A stretch of DNA of 6,311 nucleotides from Caldifarciminota bacterium. Its GTDB lineage: Bacteria; Hydrothermota; Hydrothermia; S141-80. Numbering within the stretch: the first letter of the stretch is position 1; the number at the start of each line of letters is the position of its first letter. Both the position numbers and the translations under genes were made by a program. The stretch lies in contig JALUJC010000368.1 in assembly GCA_027053375.1 (NCBI GenBank), forward strand, positions 1 through 6,311, given 5' to 3'. Shown here in pieces: positions 5,094-6,311 of this stretch. The notes under the pieces were generated by a model. That model worked only from the letters and a program-made list of their open reading frames with translations. It was not told where the DNA came from and searched no databases.

Positions 5094-6311
5094 AGGGCAA
5101 CCTCCACCCGTTCATCCACAAGGCTCAGCACCGCCCGTGGACATTCTTCCACACAGATCCCACAGCCTTTACAGTGGTCGTAGTCAATCACAGGTTTATC
5201 CGCCATGGTGATGGCGGCATCCGGACAGAAGGTGGCACACACGCTGCAGGCGTTGCAGGTCCCGCACACAAAGCAACGTGCGGCTTCCTCCAGAACCTGG
5301 TCCTCTTTCCAGGTCAGCACTTCCTCTTCGTGAAGGGAGGGACGAGCGTGTCCGTTCCCTTCGTACACAGGTGGATTTTCCAGGCGATCCTTAGGAAGGA
5401 AGGCATGGGTTTTGATAAAGGCAAAACTGGCGGTTTTCCGGATGGGTTCCCGGGCGGGGAGCTCACCGGTTCTCAGATAGTGATCGATGGCGCGGGCAGC
5501 TTTTCGTGCCCAGGCCATGGCTTTGACCACCAGGGAGGGACCCTCCACAAGATCTCCGCCTGCAAACAGCCCGGGGATGGCCGTGGCTGCGGTGTGTTTG
5601 TCTGCCCTGATCCAGCCGTCCTCTCCAAGGACCTCACCGGGAAGGAACTGAAATTCGGGTTTTTCTCCGATGGCACGCACCACAATATCAAAAGTGCGTT
5701 CCTCCACGGCGCCTTCAATGGGCACGGGACGAGGCCGCCCGCTCCGGTCTTTCTCTCCGAGTTTCATTTTCTGGAGGCGTACACGGAGACCCTGAGGCGT
5801 TTTCTCCACCGCAATGGGCTGGACCAGGAACTCAAAGGGAATGCCGTCCGCCTCCGCGCGTTCAATTTCTTCTTCAATGGCGGGCATCTCTTTCCGGGTT
5901 CGCCGATAGAGAACCGTCACCTGAAGGCCCAGCCTTCGAGCCACCCGGGCCACATCCATGGCCACATTTCCGCCACCGATCACCGCCAGGGTCCGCCCCG
6001 GCGTGTTCCAGGTCCCCGTGCTTACCTGGTGGAGAAAGGAGAGGCCGGAAAGGGTGTATTCCTCCCCGGGAATTCCCATGAGGCGTTCTTTGTGTGCACC
6101 AATGGCAAGGAAGACCGCGTCATATTCACGCATCAGGTCTTCCACGGAGACCTCTTTCCCGACCGTTACACCGGTTCGAAACAGAATCCCCATGTCCTGG
6201 AGCATGTGGATCTCGCGGTCCAGGACTGCGTTGGGAAGACGGTATTCCGGAATGCCGTACCGCAGGATGCCACCGGGCTGTTCATCCCGTTCCAGCACCA
6301 CCACCGTGTGC
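5090..6311 (-). CDS. GltD-like FAD/NAD(P)H oxidoreductase fused to a two-cluster ferredoxin domain, 5' partial
   Basis: The frame is open to the right edge, so the start and the first FAD-binding GxGxxG lie outside. Residues are counted here from the GTG codon at 6304, which is internal and not the true start. The visible part starts in the first Rossmann fold (VVVLERDEQPGG followed by LRYGIPEYRLP), then AIGAH (67-71), the NADPH-binding GGGNVAMDVA (110-119) and RRTRKEMPA (134-142), and the FAD-binding GLFAGGD near the end of the flavoprotein part. This is the glutamate synthase small-subunit fold. The C-terminal 62 residues add a ferredoxin: C350, C353, C356, C360-P and C378, C381, C384, C388-P fit two 4Fe-4S clusters, with two extra cysteines, C344 and C347, just before. 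No glutamate synthase large subunit is present; position immediately before porA suggests it is the electron-transfer subunit of that complex, in place of PorD, possibly exchanging electrons with NAD(P)H. The stop TGA overlaps the porA ATG. Confidence 0.88.
   Translation of the reverse strand, partial: HTVVVLERDEQPGGILRYGIPEYRLPNAVLDREIHMLQDMGILFRTGVTVGKEVSVEDLMREYDAVFLAIGAHKERLMGIPGEEYTLSGLSFLHQVSTGTWNTPGRTLAVIGGGNVAMDVARVARRLGLQVTVLYRRTRKEMPAIEEEIERAEADGIPFEFLVQPIAVEKTPQGLRVRLQKMKLGEKDRSGRPRPVPIEGAVEERTFDIVVRAIGEKPEFQFLPGEVLGEDGWIRADKHTAATAIPGLFAGGDLVEGPSLVVKAMAWARKAARAIDHYLRTGELPAREPIRKTASFAFIKTHAFLPKDRLENPPVYEGNGHARPSLHEEEVLTWKEDQVLEEAARCFVCGTCNACSVCATFCPDAAITMADKPVIDYDHCKGCGICVEECPRAVLSLVDERVEVAL
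5101..5105 (-). promoter_or_regulatory. Ribosome-binding site of porA inside the upstream gene
   Basis: GGAGG, seven bases before the porA ATG, lies in the last codons of the preceding gene. Together with the ATGA overlap it supports translational coupling and fixes the porA start. Confidence 0.75.

Noticed and set aside
5090..6311. Annotation of the flavoprotein as a true glutamate synthase small subunit (gltD).
   Set aside because: The C-terminal two-cluster ferredoxin and the overlap with porA argue for a role with the 2-oxoacid oxidoreductase, and no large subunit is visible. GltD-like describes the fold only.

Overview
The window is one stretch of bacterial-type DNA (moderately high GC, strong GGAGG ribosome-binding sites) in which every supported gene lies on the minus strand. 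Read from high to low coordinates it holds a tightly packed three-gene operon segment for a 2-oxoacid:ferredoxin oxidoreductase (most likely pyruvate:ferredoxin oxidoreductase), a 172-base intergenic region rich in RNA secondary structure, and one very long gene for a secreted multidomain surface protein that runs off the left edge. The long plus-strand open frames are antisense shadows of these genes.

Operon part (about 2953-6311): an FAD/NAD(P)H-dependent oxidoreductase related to the small subunit of glutamate synthase, fused at its C-terminus to a two-cluster ferredoxin domain (5' end cut by the window), followed by the alpha subunit (porA type) and the thiamine-diphosphate-binding beta subunit (porB type). 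Both junctions are four-base ATGA overlaps with a GGAGG seven bases before the start, so the genes are almost certainly co-transcribed and translationally coupled. No gamma subunit (porG) is visible; it may lie upstream beyond 6311. The natural reading is that the complex splits pyruvate (or a similar 2-oxoacid) with CoA to acyl-CoA, CO2 and low-potential electrons, and that the GltD-like ferredoxin subunit takes the place of the small PorD ferredoxin and may link those electrons to NAD(P)H.

Intergenic part (2781-2952): a two-tier stem-loop followed by a T-rich stretch lies about ten bases after the porB stop and looks like the operon terminator. Closer to the next gene are a perfect C(UUCG)G hairpin and an overlapping 10-base palindrome, then an AAAGGAGG ribosome-binding site.

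Surface protein part (1-2780): a continuous frame of 926 codons without a stop, translated by hand from the sequence. It has a hydrophobic but uncharged N-terminus, two related jelly-roll-like (choice-of-anchor J / MAM-like) modules, two immunoglobulin-like modules, a Trp/Tyr-rich beta region and the beginning of a FlgD-Ig-like C-terminal module of the kind used as a sorting tail in FCB-group and candidate-phylum bacteria.

This combination of a ferredoxin-dependent oxidoreductase typical of anaerobes and a large Thr/Asp-rich surface protein with a FlgD-like tail suggests an anaerobic, possibly thermophilic bacterium of the FCB superphylum or a candidate phylum such as WOR-3/Hydrothermae. That placement is an inference from style and gene content, not from a marker gene. 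I see no CRISPR array, tRNA, rRNA or insertion sequence.
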